NCBI RefSeq assembly: GCF_002866925.1
Contig: NZ_PKUQ01000055.1
Coordinates: 361,422-425,421 of the forward strand
Length of the DNA stretch: 64,000 nucleotides
Direction: 5' to 3'
Source: Cohaesibacter celericrescens
GTDB taxonomy: Bacteria > Pseudomonadota > Alphaproteobacteria > Rhizobiales > Cohaesibacteraceae
Below the pieces are notes generated by a model. That model ran no database searches, was not told the origin of the DNA, and saw nothing but the letters and a program-made list of their open reading frames with translations. Shown here in pieces: positions 43,170 through 50,494 of this stretch (its first letter is position 1; every line of letters starts with the position of its first letter). The position numbers and the translations under genes are program-made.

Positions 43170-44273
43170 ATGCCTGATATGGAACGCGTGGCGGAAGCCA
43201 TCCGCGCCTTTGAAAAAGGTGAAATGGTCATTGTTACCGACGATGATGATCGCGAGAATGAAGGCGATTTGATTGTTGCAGCGACCAAGATTTCTCCGGA
43301 ACAAATGGCCTTTATCATTCGCCACAGTTCCGGCATCGTCTGTGCTCCAATGACAAGCCAAGATGCCCAACGTTTGCAGCTTGATCCGATGGTTGCAAAC
43401 AACAATGCGCCTCTGTCTACCGCCTTCACCGTGTCGGTTGATTTCAAGCATGGTACCACAACGGGGATCTCTGCTGAAGAACGCTGCACCACCGTGCATG
43501 GCCTTGCCAATGGCAACAGCGGACCGACGGACTTTGTTCGTCCCGGTCACATTTTCCCGTTGATTTCCAAAGATGGTGGCGTGCTTGTGCGCTCAGGACA
43601 TACCGAAGCTGCAGTGGATCTGTGCAAACTGGCGGGTTTGCCACCAATCGGTGTAATCTCCGAGTTGGTCAACGATGACGGCTCCGTCAAACGAGGGCCA
43701 CAGATCATGGCTTTTGCTGAAGAGCATGGCATCAAACATGTGTCGGTTGCTGATTTGATAGCCTATCGCCAGCGTACAGAGCATTTGATCGAACGGGTTG
43801 AAGAGTTTGATATGGATACCCGACACGGCAAAGCTCGTGCGGTGACATTCAAGGTCCAGTTCGATGATATGGAGCATTTGGCGCTGATCTATGGTGATAT
43901 CCGTGACGGTAAAAATATACCCGTGCGTCTTCATCAGGAGAATGTACTGGGGGACGTGTTCGGCGCTTCCACTAAACTGGATGAAATCACCGCCAAATTT
44001 GCAACAGATCGCGGTGTTCTTGTCTATTTGCGCGATGGATCGCCCTGTGTTGCATCTGGTTCTATGCGCCCTCGCGAAGGCCTGGAACTTGCTGAGACAG
44101 AAGAGCATACAAGCGCCAAATCACGCGATGATGACTGGCGCGATATTGGGCTCGGCGCTCAGATTTTAAAAGAGCTGGGCATATCTTCTATTCGCATTCT
44201 TGCGTCCAAAGAACGTCATTATGTCGGCCTTGAGGGCTTTGGCATTGAGGTCTCGGGCACTGAGATCATCTAA
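43170..44273 (+). CDS. ribB: 3,4-dihydroxy-2-butanone 4-phosphate synthase with degenerate RibA-like domain
   Basis: A 367-residue riboflavin enzyme. The N-terminal ~200 residues are RibB (TDDDDRENEGDLIVAA; HSSGIVCAPM; HTEAAVDLCKLAGLPPIGVISELVNDDG), which makes the four-carbon unit from ribulose 5-phosphate. The C-terminal half resembles GTP cyclohydrolase II, but the zinc cysteines are gone: HQENVLGDVFGASTKLDEI replaces HSECLTGDVFGSLRCDCG. It should therefore lack RibA activity, as in the RibBX proteins described in proteobacteria. ATG 43170 has GGGAGA 9 bases upstream. Confidence 0.92.
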   Translation: MPDMERVAEAIRAFEKGEMVIVTDDDDRENEGDLIVAATKISPEQMAFIIRHSSGIVCAPMTSQDAQRLQLDPMVANNNAPLSTAFTVSVDFKHGTTTGISAEERCTTVHGLANGNSGPTDFVRPGHIFPLISKDGGVLVRSGHTEAAVDLCKLAGLPPIGVISELVNDDGSVKRGPQIMAFAEEHGIKHVSVADLIAYRQRTEHLIERVEEFDMDTRHGKARAVTFKVQFDDMEHLALIYGDIRDGKNIPVRLHQENVLGDVFGASTKLDEITAKFATDRGVLVYLRDGSPCVASGSMRPREGLELAETEEHTSAKSRDDDWRDIGLGAQILKELGISSIRILASKERHYVGLEGFGIEVSGTEII

Positions 44274-44304
44274 ACCTATTTTTCAAAAAACGTCGTTACA
44301 CAAT

Positions 44305-44339
44305 ACCCGCAGGCCCCTTATGGAATCTGCGGGTTTTTT
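44305..44339 (+). terminator. Intrinsic terminator of ribB
   Basis: ACCCGCAG pairs with CTGCGGGT across a 14-base loop, followed by a run of six T residues, 32 bases after the ribB stop codon. Confidence 0.85.
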
Positions 44340-44348
44340 GTAATAAGA

Positions 44349-44384
44349 AAGCACCCTGTTTCCAAACAAACAGGATGCTTTCAT
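44349..44384 (-). terminator. Hairpin at the 3' end of the PepSY gene
   Basis: GAAAGCA-C-CCTGTTT pairs with AAACAGG-A-TGCTTTC (one mismatch), 32 bases beyond the stop of the leftward PepSY gene. The U-tract is weak, so it may be a weak terminator. Confidence 0.5.
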
Positions 44385-44415
44385 GCCAACTGAATTTGAG
44401 AGTGCAGGAATGAAG

Positions 44416-45606
44416 TCAGTTGGTTGAATCAATTACTTTGGCATGAGGTTTAAACCAAGGGCCGATCAATCGGCGCCACGCAAGCGCAAATCCAGTCCAC
44501 ACCATGAAGAGGGTGGCAAGTGAGGCGATGCCTGCAAGCGTTTGACCTATGACGCCATAGACTTCTCCCGTATGCAAAAAGCGGATATAGCGGCGCAAGC
44601 TTTGAGTCGGTGTTGCCATCTCATCGGGACCTTTGATCTTGACGACATTACCGGTTTCGCGGCTATAGGTAACAGTCTGTTGAGCCGTTGCTTGTTTGCC
44701 GTTTCCGGTGTCGATCACAATATCGATGGTCTTGGCCTTTTCAGAGTTTGGCAATACGAATGAAATCACCTGCCATCCGGCTTCAACGTCACGAGCTTTT
44801 TCAAAAATTTTCTGATAGGTGACCAGCTTGTCAGTGGCCAATGCGCTGTCAGGCGCCTCGGTGCTGCGCGCCCACATGCCTTTTCCCATGCCTTTTCCCA
44901 TGCCTCTACCCATGCCACGTCCTTGCTGCACGCTCAGTCTGGCAGCTTGAAAAACAAGGGTATTGGCCCACTGATAAGACAGAACAACACCAGATCCTAC
45001 CACCGCAATCAGCGGGATCAACACCCAGAAAGAAAAGACATGATGCCAGTTATAGTCCCGCGCCTTGGATGTTGGAGCCTTGCGTATAAAGACGATTTTC
45101 TGCTTGATGAAAGGCCATTTCCATCGGCGGGGAAGCCACAAATATATGCCAGACACAGCGATAAACAGGAATGCAAGGTTGGACACTTTAACGGCCTGCG
45201 CGCCCGTGCTGTTAAAGCCCATGGCAAGGGACCGGTGCAGATCCTCTACAAATTGGAAAAATCCATCGGTGGGGTTTGATCCGGATTCGATGAAGCTGCC
45301 GCTGTATGGGTCAATCAGCCTGACATCATGGCGGCCAGCCTTGACTGTCAATGGCTTTGAGGCATCGCTGTAATAGTCGAGTGTTGCGGTTTGCCCCTTG
45401 AAAACAGGTTGCGCAATGGCGATCAGCTCATCGGTCGAAAGCATTTCGGCCCGCTCGACAGTCGGGCTAACTTTTGGGGCAAAAAAACCTTCAATTTGCA
45501 TTTCATAGGTCAGAAAAACACCCGTCAGCGCCAAAATGAAAATGACAACTCCGGTGGCCAAGCCAACAACGAGATGGGACCAGAAAATAATGCGCTTGAA
45601 GGACAT
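44416..45606 (-). CDS. PepSY-associated membrane protein
   Basis: A 396-residue inner-membrane protein of the PepSY_TM family, often linked to iron or siderophore reduction. Four helices are visible: IFWSHLVVGLATGVVIFILALTGVFLTYEM, LAFLFIAVSGIYLWLPRRW, HVFSFWVLIPLIAVVGSGVVLSYQWA, and the C-terminal GQTLAGIASLATLFMVWTGFALAWRRLIG. The histidines in HLVVG, HRSLAMGFNSTGAQAVK and HHVFSFW could carry haem. An unusual insert, RGMGRGMGKGMGKGM, follows the third helix, in the periplasm. ATG 45606 has GGAG 8 bases upstream. Confidence 0.8.
   Translation of the reverse strand: MSFKRIIFWSHLVVGLATGVVIFILALTGVFLTYEMQIEGFFAPKVSPTVERAEMLSTDELIAIAQPVFKGQTATLDYYSDASKPLTVKAGRHDVRLIDPYSGSFIESGSNPTDGFFQFVEDLHRSLAMGFNSTGAQAVKVSNLAFLFIAVSGIYLWLPRRWKWPFIKQKIVFIRKAPTSKARDYNWHHVFSFWVLIPLIAVVGSGVVLSYQWANTLVFQAARLSVQQGRGMGRGMGKGMGKGMWARSTEAPDSALATDKLVTYQKIFEKARDVEAGWQVISFVLPNSEKAKTIDIVIDTGNGKQATAQQTVTYSRETGNVVKIKGPDEMATPTQSLRRYIRFLHTGEVYGVIGQTLAGIASLATLFMVWTGFALAWRRLIGPWFKPHAKVIDSTN
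44875..44925 (-). repeat. 12-base tandem repeat encoding Gly-Met-rich insert
   Basis: On the plus strand the unit CCTTTTCCCATG is repeated in tandem with a degenerate flanking copy (CCTCTACCCATG). On the coding strand it gives the GMGK/GMGR units of the PepSY protein. The number of units may vary by slippage. Confidence 0.65.
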
Positions 45607-45831
45607 GAGATGTCTCCGGTCGATAGGTAAAAAACAGAATATTGATCCAATTTTTACCAGACTAGTATTCCGATAGATTGCCAACAAGCCACCCAATTGT
45701 CGCGTTTTGTGGCAAAACTGACTTGTGATACAGAAGGTTACAATTCTCCTTCACTTGTTCACCGTTGCTTTGTGCTGTCGGTGCATGCTCTATTTGGAAA
45801 TACTTAGTATAAAGCCTTAGACAAATGCAGC

Positions 45832-45860
45832 TTGACCCTTGATCTGTGTTTGTCTAACGT
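45832..45860 (+). promoter_or_regulatory. Promoter of the tyrosine-leader transcript
   Basis: TTGACC (45832-45837), a 17-base spacer and TAACGT (45855-45860) form a sigma-70-like promoter. Transcription would begin near 45867, at or next to the A of the leader-peptide ATG, so the leader would be leaderless or nearly so. The rhizobial trp leader is, as I recall, arranged the same way. Confidence 0.55.
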
Positions 45861-45866
45861 CCGTCT

Positions 45867-45917
45867 ATGAGCACAAAAACACACATCGCAGTTGTTTCTT
45901 ATTATTACCCATCTTGA
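45867..45917 (+). CDS. Leader peptide with three consecutive Tyr codons
   Basis: ATG 45867 to TGA 45915-45917 encodes the 16-residue peptide MSTKTHIAVVSYYYPS. The three adjacent tyrosine codons (TAT TAT TAC, 45900-45908) lie at the base of the first hairpin strand of a terminator/antiterminator set. The peptide has no other feature suggesting a function of its own. It is best read as the ribosome-stalling sensor of an attenuator that responds to charged tRNA-Tyr. Confidence 0.6.
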   Translation: MSTKTHIAVVSYYYPS

Positions 45918-45983
45918 TAGGTGGGTGGTTTTCTCGTGCGATTTTATAATGATGAGACAGACCACCGGGTTCGGTGGTTTTTG
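45907..45983 (+). promoter_or_regulatory. Predicted tyrosine-responsive transcription attenuator
   Basis: Strand 1 ACCCATC (45907-45913) pairs with strand 2 GGTGGGT (45920-45926). Strand 2's GGTGGT (45924-45929) can instead pair with strand 3 ACCACC (45961-45966), the antiterminator. Strand 3 ACCACCG (45961-45967) pairs with strand 4 CGGTGGT (45972-45978), which is followed by Ts: an intrinsic terminator. A ribosome stalled at the Tyr codons would cover strand 1, freeing 2:3 and allowing read-through into the GNAT gene at 46058; with enough Tyr-tRNA the terminator should form. Confidence 0.6.
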
Positions 45984-46057
45984 CTTTTCAAGTGTCTGAT
46001 CTCCGCGCCTTAACAAGGCTTGCCCATCCAAAGGGCAACAGATTTGGAGAAAAAGAC

Positions 46058-46567
46058 GTGACCTTACCATTTTACATCCGTCCCGCTTGCGTTGATGATT
46101 TCGAGGCTATGGCGCCGTTGTGGCAGCAACTGGATGAATTTCACCACAAGCAAGATCCACTCCGCTTTCCCAAGCAAAACAATCGAACCCCGCGTGATCT
46201 GTCTTATGTTTCAGACCTGATTGAGCGGCCAGATCGTGTATTGCTTGTGGCCGAGAGTTCCCCTTTGCATGAGGATGAAGAGGCGCGCTTGATGGGCCTC
46301 TGTACGGTTTTGCTGCGCAGCTATGCCGCAGGGCCGGTTTTCCCCGCGCGTGTGGTATTTGAAATTGACAATGTGGTGGTCGACGAAGCGATGCGCCGCC
46401 GGGGAGTTGCGCGGTCATTGATCCGCGAGTCCGAAGCCTGGTCCCGCGCACAAGGGGCGGGGGAGGTTATTCTCAATGTTTATAATTTCAATAATCAGGC
46501 CCGCTCTTTCTATGAGCAGGTCGGTTTCTTGTCGAGTAAAACACAAATGGTAAGGGCGCTTTATTAG
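46058..46567 (+). CDS. GNAT family N-acetyltransferase
   Basis: A 169-residue GNAT enzyme. N-terminal FYIRPACVDDFEAMAPLWQQLDEFH is a typical GNAT opening; the acetyl-CoA motif is VVVDEAMRRRGVARSLIRESEAW, and the C-terminus has NVYNFNNQARSFYEQVGF. GTG 46058 has GGAGA 7 bases upstream. The frame runs upstream to 45974, but that part is the attenuator terminator. It is the only gene downstream of the tyrosine-leader attenuator, so it is presumably made when tyrosine is scarce. The acceptor molecule is unknown. Confidence 0.8.
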   Translation: MTLPFYIRPACVDDFEAMAPLWQQLDEFHHKQDPLRFPKQNNRTPRDLSYVSDLIERPDRVLLVAESSPLHEDEEARLMGLCTVLLRSYAAGPVFPARVVFEIDNVVVDEAMRRRGVARSLIRESEAWSRAQGAGEVILNVYNFNNQARSFYEQVGFLSSKTQMVRALY

Positions 46568-46603
46568 TCGCGGTCTAACGAATCAACGGCCGCGTGCGAC
46601 GCA

Positions 46604-46632
46604 CTCTCCCGTCCGCGATAGGGACGGGAGAG
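46604..46632. terminator. Hairpin between convergent GNAT and TRIC genes
   Basis: CTCTCCCGTCC pairs with GGACGGGAGAG, an 11-bp perfect stem with a short loop, between the GNAT stop and the leftward TRIC-type gene. No T-run; position suggests a bidirectional terminator. Confidence 0.55.
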
Positions 46633-46635
46633 CGA

Positions 46636-47301
46636 CTATTCTCCACGTTCGAACATCTGTGGTGGCTCGTCATTGCTGTCTTCTTTGATGTTGAATTTGT
46701 AGCGAATGGCGAAACCGCGCAAAACCAATGCTGCACTCATGCCCGTTAAGGCGCTCAATGCAGGGTCCATTTCCATCAAATCCATTCCTACATACAAGGT
46801 CGAACCCAACAGAGCGGCCGTAGCATAGATCTCCTGTCGCAGCATCAGCGGCACAATATTGCAAAGAATATCGCGAATGAGGCCGCCAAAGGTGGCCGTG
46901 ATAACGCCCATCATAACGCAGATTACAGGATGCAGTCCCATATCCATTGTCATTGCTGCGCCTGTGACGCAAAAAACGGCCATGCCAATGGCGTCTATCC
47001 AGTTGAAGATCGCGCGGTTGGACCAATTGATGCTGTGCACGCCATAAGCCAGTAAAGACGCCGGAAACAAGATCGCCAGCGGTGTAGGATCGCTCACCCA
47101 ATTCACAGGCAGGGCACCAATCAGAATATCGCGCAAGGTACCTCCGCCCGCACCTGTGACAAACCCCACCATCAGAACGCCGAATAAATCCATGTCAGCC
47201 TGGATCGCTCGCAGGCCACCGGACATAGCGAAAACCACCAGTCCGGAATAGAAAAAAACCGGTACCACGTTATTAAGAATATCAGAAAGCGTTAGCATCA
47301 T
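46636..47301 (-). CDS. Trimeric intracellular cation channel (TRIC/UPF0126) family protein
   Basis: A 221-residue protein with seven hydrophobic helices in two homologous halves. Each half has the glycine-rich motif GxGGGTLRDIL / ATFGGLIRDIL that lines the potassium-permeable pore in TRIC channels. Starts at MMLTLSDILNN or one Met later. It lies 22 bases downstream of the ceramidase-type gene on the same strand, so the two are probably co-transcribed. A general monovalent cation conductance is the family role. Confidence 0.88.
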   Translation of the reverse strand: MMLTLSDILNNVVPVFFYSGLVVFAMSGGLRAIQADMDLFGVLMVGFVTGAGGGTLRDILIGALPVNWVSDPTPLAILFPASLLAYGVHSINWSNRAIFNWIDAIGMAVFCVTGAAMTMDMGLHPVICVMMGVITATFGGLIRDILCNIVPLMLRQEIYATAALLGSTLYVGMDLMEMDPALSALTGMSAALVLRGFAIRYKFNIKEDSNDEPPQMFERGE

Positions 47302-47323
47302 GGGATCAGGCCTTTGCGGAGAG

Positions 47324-48058
47324 CTAGCGATTTGTCTCCGCGTTTAACCCAGACTGAGGCTTGCGTCCATAGCGTACCAATGCCTGAAGTAGAAAGCCTA
47401 TGAAAAGACCGTTCAGGCAGTGCCAAAGAAAATGAGTACCCAGCGGAAAGCCGACGCATACATTGAGATCTATGGTGCGAAAAAAGATCGATACGGAAAA
47501 TGTCACTGCCGCCGATAAAATCCAGCCGCGGGCCGCGTGGTGGCGGATAAACAATGCCACCGCAAAGCCATACAACGCGATCATACCCGGCAAATACTGG
47601 GTAGAGCCATTGAAGCCGTCGCTCCCGGCCTCGACACCGTCAGATGCCAACAGCGCTGTTGATACCAGCCAAAGCGCCCCGGCGGTGACGCAAAGTGCAA
47701 TGGCATAGATGCGCAAGGTACGCCAGAGCGACAATCCGACAATGCGGTATAGGGCCAGAAATAGATAAAAGGCAACAAAGCTCCAGATCGGTATGACATC
47801 TGCATAGGACGCCCAGATTGTTGCATAGGTGTGAAACAGAAAGGAACCAATGCCAATCAATCCAGCCATGACAAGGGCGATGAGGATCAGCCAGTCGTGG
47901 CCCTGCTTTCTATCTCCGAGCAGCAAAGTGCGATAGGTCCAGAAAGCCCAAAGCGCAGATATTAGAAAAGCCAGATTTGTAACTGCGTTAATCGGCTCTG
48001 ACCAAAAACTGGCATCTGTCCGTTCACAATAGATATCTATGGAGGTGAAAAGATCCAT
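47324..48058 (-). CDS. Ceramidase domain membrane protein
   Basis: A 244-residue seven-helix membrane protein of the alkaline ceramidase (CREST) superfamily. The zinc/catalytic residues are visible: His and Ser in GIGSFLFHTYATIWASYADVIPIW, and the His pair in GTHFLWHCLNGLFIGFLL. Eukaryotic members hydrolyse ceramide; bacterial ones may act on lipid amides such as ornithine lipids or sphingolipids. The N-terminal CERTDASFWSEPINAVTNLAF segment is conserved. It heads the two-gene leftward operon with the TRIC gene. Confidence 0.85.
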   Translation of the reverse strand: MDLFTSIDIYCERTDASFWSEPINAVTNLAFLISALWAFWTYRTLLLGDRKQGHDWLILIALVMAGLIGIGSFLFHTYATIWASYADVIPIWSFVAFYLFLALYRIVGLSLWRTLRIYAIALCVTAGALWLVSTALLASDGVEAGSDGFNGSTQYLPGMIALYGFAVALFIRHHAARGWILSAAVTFSVSIFFRTIDLNVCVGFPLGTHFLWHCLNGLFIGFLLQALVRYGRKPQSGLNAETNR

Positions 48059-48751
48059 TTTGGCGCCTTTGTTTTGGTCTTATAAAGGAATTGTAGCTCG
48101 GCTTTGCATGGAAAGATTAACAAAATAATAATTGGTTAATCTTTATGAATTTCTCATGGAATATCAATATAGTTTAACAACTTATATTCACTTTATGTTC
48201 TTTTTCTGATTGTGAGTGTTCTGAACTATAGTGATTTGTTTGATATATGGTCATGATTTGTTCTGAGCAATATTAAATGGATCAAACGAGTTTTAACGAT
48301 TGTATTTACAATTTAACGTAGGTCGATGCACTTAAGTCAAAAGGCGAGAAAAAGCTCCAAAACAGACATCGGTGAAGAGCTATTACAATCGGATACACTT
48401 TTTTATGCGGCTGTTACGATGCGCCCTAATTTCCAAACAATTGATAGGCATCTTAGGTGCATCAGAGGCGAAAAAACGCGCTTTGATGCAAAGTGGTAAG
48501 GAAAGATCTAGAGCGAAATTGGCGTGCGACCGTTGGTTTTCCGTTCAGATTGAGAGTGGATAGGGATCTGGCCGGACAATGAGGAATTGGCCAAGCAGAA
48601 CCGCTCCATTCTCTCGGCCGGCTCGATCTTTACTCAAATTTGGAGCATCGCAAATGCGGCCCTTGATATAAGGGGGGCAGCCGTCACTTGATCCAAGAGA
48701 CTAAAGTCTCGCGTACAAGGGGCCGATGACAAGCGACAATGGGGAGTTAAA

Positions 48752-48838
48752 ATGCGCAATATGCTTTTTCTGACGGCAATCACGGCTTTAATGGGTCATC
48801 TGTTCAATGCAATTTCAAGCCTGAAACAAAGATTGTGA
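48752..48838 (+). CDS. Possible 28-residue membrane peptide
   Basis: ATG 48752 to TGA 48836 encodes MRNMLFLTAITALMGHLFNA plus a short basic tail (ISSLKQRL). GGGGAG lies 5 bases upstream, one of the better ribosome sites in this stretch. The hydrophobic centre would span a membrane. There is no homology claim; the case rests on the ribosome site and composition. Confidence 0.35.
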   Translation: MRNMLFLTAITALMGHLFNAISSLKQRL

Positions 48839-48906
48839 TGCATCTGTTCGGGAAAAGGCTTCAAGCGCTTAGGCGCTTGCCTTGTAGAGTGCCAATAGAC
48901 GATGCA

Positions 48907-48942
48907 GACAGAGATATAAGGATCTTTTTCCTTATCTCTGTC
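48907..48942. terminator. Hairpin downstream of the repeat-protein gene
   Basis: GACAGAGAT-AT-AAGG pairs with CCTTATCTCTGTC with a two-base bulge, about 60 bases past the stop of the leftward gene at 49001. There is no clear U-tract. Confidence 0.4.
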
Positions 48943-49000
48943 CACTTGCCACAAACATAAATGATACTCAAACTGAAACGCCTTTATGCAGAAGGCTAAG

Positions 49001-49531
49001 TCAGGCTGAATAGTTGAACAAATAGGAGCCTTCACCTTGGACGGTGCCGTTGGTGCCATAGCTTGTGCTATTCTGCTCTGCTAGCATTTGCAGAAACTGC
49101 CCGATATCACTGGAGCTGCTGCTCGCGACGCTATCTGTGTTGCTCGAATCGCTTGTGCTACCCGATGGCGGTGGTGGAGGTGGTGGGCGTGAGCCTTGTG
49201 TCTCACCCTGAGACTGAAGTTCATCAAACATTGCGGAAAGATCTTCTGCCTGAGACTCCGACAATGTGCCTGAAGAGACCTGCTCTTCGATCAAACTGTC
49301 GATTTTGGCATCCATCTCTTCCTTGGAAGGAGGGGGCGTACCTGGTTCTGGGGCAGAGCTTTGTAATTCTGTGCCAATATCACTGAGAGCCTCAGAGATG
49401 GCACTTTCATCAGTTGAGCTGATTTCGCCAGACTCGACCAATGCGGACAACTTATCTTCCACCGCAGACTGGGGAGACATTGGTTGCATCCCCGCCATGG
49501 GCATCATGCCTGAGCTACTAATGGGATTCAT
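49001..49531 (-). CDS. Hypothetical low-complexity protein with two internal repeats
   Basis: Not recognised. A 176-residue acidic protein. A Met-rich N-terminus (MNPISSSGMMPMAGMQPM) is followed by two similar helical units, DKLSALVESGEISSTDESAISEALSDI and DSLIEEQVSSGTLSESQAEDLSAMFDEL. A polyproline stretch of seven Pro, a serine-rich linker, and a helix DIGQFLQMLAEQ come next. No signal peptide. The repeats look like short helix-loop-helix elements. The gene is isolated and divergent from the two-component system. Confidence 0.6.
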   Translation of the reverse strand: MNPISSSGMMPMAGMQPMSPQSAVEDKLSALVESGEISSTDESAISEALSDIGTELQSSAPEPGTPPPSKEEMDAKIDSLIEEQVSSGTLSESQAEDLSAMFDELQSQGETQGSRPPPPPPPSGSTSDSSNTDSVASSSSSDIGQFLQMLAEQNSTSYGTNGTVQGEGSYLFNYSA

Positions 49532-49765
49532 GGATTTTATCCTTCTGGATATGCCCCGCTAGAGGGTGCAATCCGATAGCATGTAGAATTTACGTTTGTA
49601 GCTTGAGATCTATTCGTTAACGTCTGTTTACCCAAAGATGTCTAATTGTTTCTGTAGATTTCTGTCGCTTGAGCAGACACAAATAGAAACAAAAAACACA
49701 CTGAAAACTTCAAAATATGTGAGGTCTTCTTTGCATTTTTAACGCGCTTGCTTAAAAGATGAGAC

Positions 49766-50494
49766 ATGCAAACCAACACACACATCCTAGTCGTTGAAGA
49801 CGATATCGAAATTCAGTCCCTGCTTGCGGCGCTGCTAAAACGCAATGGCTGGTCGGTTTCTCTGGCATCCAATGGTCATGAGGCGGACGCCATTCTCGCG
49901 CGCAGCCGCATTGATATGGTGTTGCTTGATGTCATGCTGCCCGGTGAAGACGGACTAGCAATCTGCGCCCGCCTGCGTTCAGTATCAACAATACCCATTT
50001 TGATTTTATCAGCCAAAGGGGAAGATATTGATCGTGTTGTCGGCCTTGAATTGGGTGCTGATGACTATATGGCCAAGCCTTTTAACCCCCGCGAATTGGA
50101 AGCTCGGATCAAAGCGATGCTTCGCCGCAGTCGTATGGCGGTTAAGGATAGCCGCGTTCAAGCGGCAGTGCTCTATTTTGGCGATAATTGGAAGCTCGAT
50201 ATTCGCAAGCGTGAGCTAAGGGATCAAAAAGATGTGCAGATCCATTTGACACCAGCCGAGTTTGATTTGTTGCGCACTTTTTGTGAGAGACCGGGTCTAA
50301 CCTTGACGCGCGAGCAACTTATCGAGTTAACGCAAGGGCGCTCCTCCGGCGCAACAGAGCGCAGCATTGACATTCTGATTTCTCGTTTGCGCCGTAAACT
50401 GGAAAGTCGGGAAAATGCTCCCAAGCTTATTCACACTGTGCGCTCAGGTGGCTATGAGTTTATAGCTCCGGTTAGCGAGCAGCGTGAACTTTGA
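49766..50494 (+). CDS. OmpR family response regulator
   Basis: A 242-residue two-component regulator. The receiver domain has the acidic pair VEDD near the start, the phosphorylated Asp 55 in VLLDVMLPGEDG, and Lys in YMAKPFNPRELEARI. The C-terminal winged helix (LRDQKDVQIHLTPAEFDLLRTFCERPGLTLTREQLIELTQGR... ERSIDILISRLRRKLE) is of the OmpR type. The stop codon overlaps the kinase start (TGATG), so the two are translationally coupled. The signal and targets are unknown. Confidence 0.92.
   Translation: MQTNTHILVVEDDIEIQSLLAALLKRNGWSVSLASNGHEADAILARSRIDMVLLDVMLPGEDGLAICARLRSVSTIPILILSAKGEDIDRVVGLELGADDYMAKPFNPRELEARIKAMLRRSRMAVKDSRVQAAVLYFGDNWKLDIRKRELRDQKDVQIHLTPAEFDLLRTFCERPGLTLTREQLIELTQGRSSGATERSIDILISRLRRKLESRENAPKLIHTVRSGGYEFIAPVSEQREL

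Larger units (their letters stand above)
48059..49000. other. Long intergenic region
   Basis: A 942-base region, the largest without an established gene. The first 300 bases are strongly AT-rich and probably carry the ceramidase promoter. Apart from the possible small gene at 48752 and hairpins at 48862-48879 (CAAGCGC/GCGCTTG) and 48907-48942, I find no recognisable element, no remnant of a transposase and no tRNA. Confidence 0.4.

Noticed and set aside
45974..46057. N-terminal extension of the GNAT protein
   Set aside because: It would start inside the attenuator terminator; the GTG at 46058 has a proper ribosome site and begins the conserved fold.
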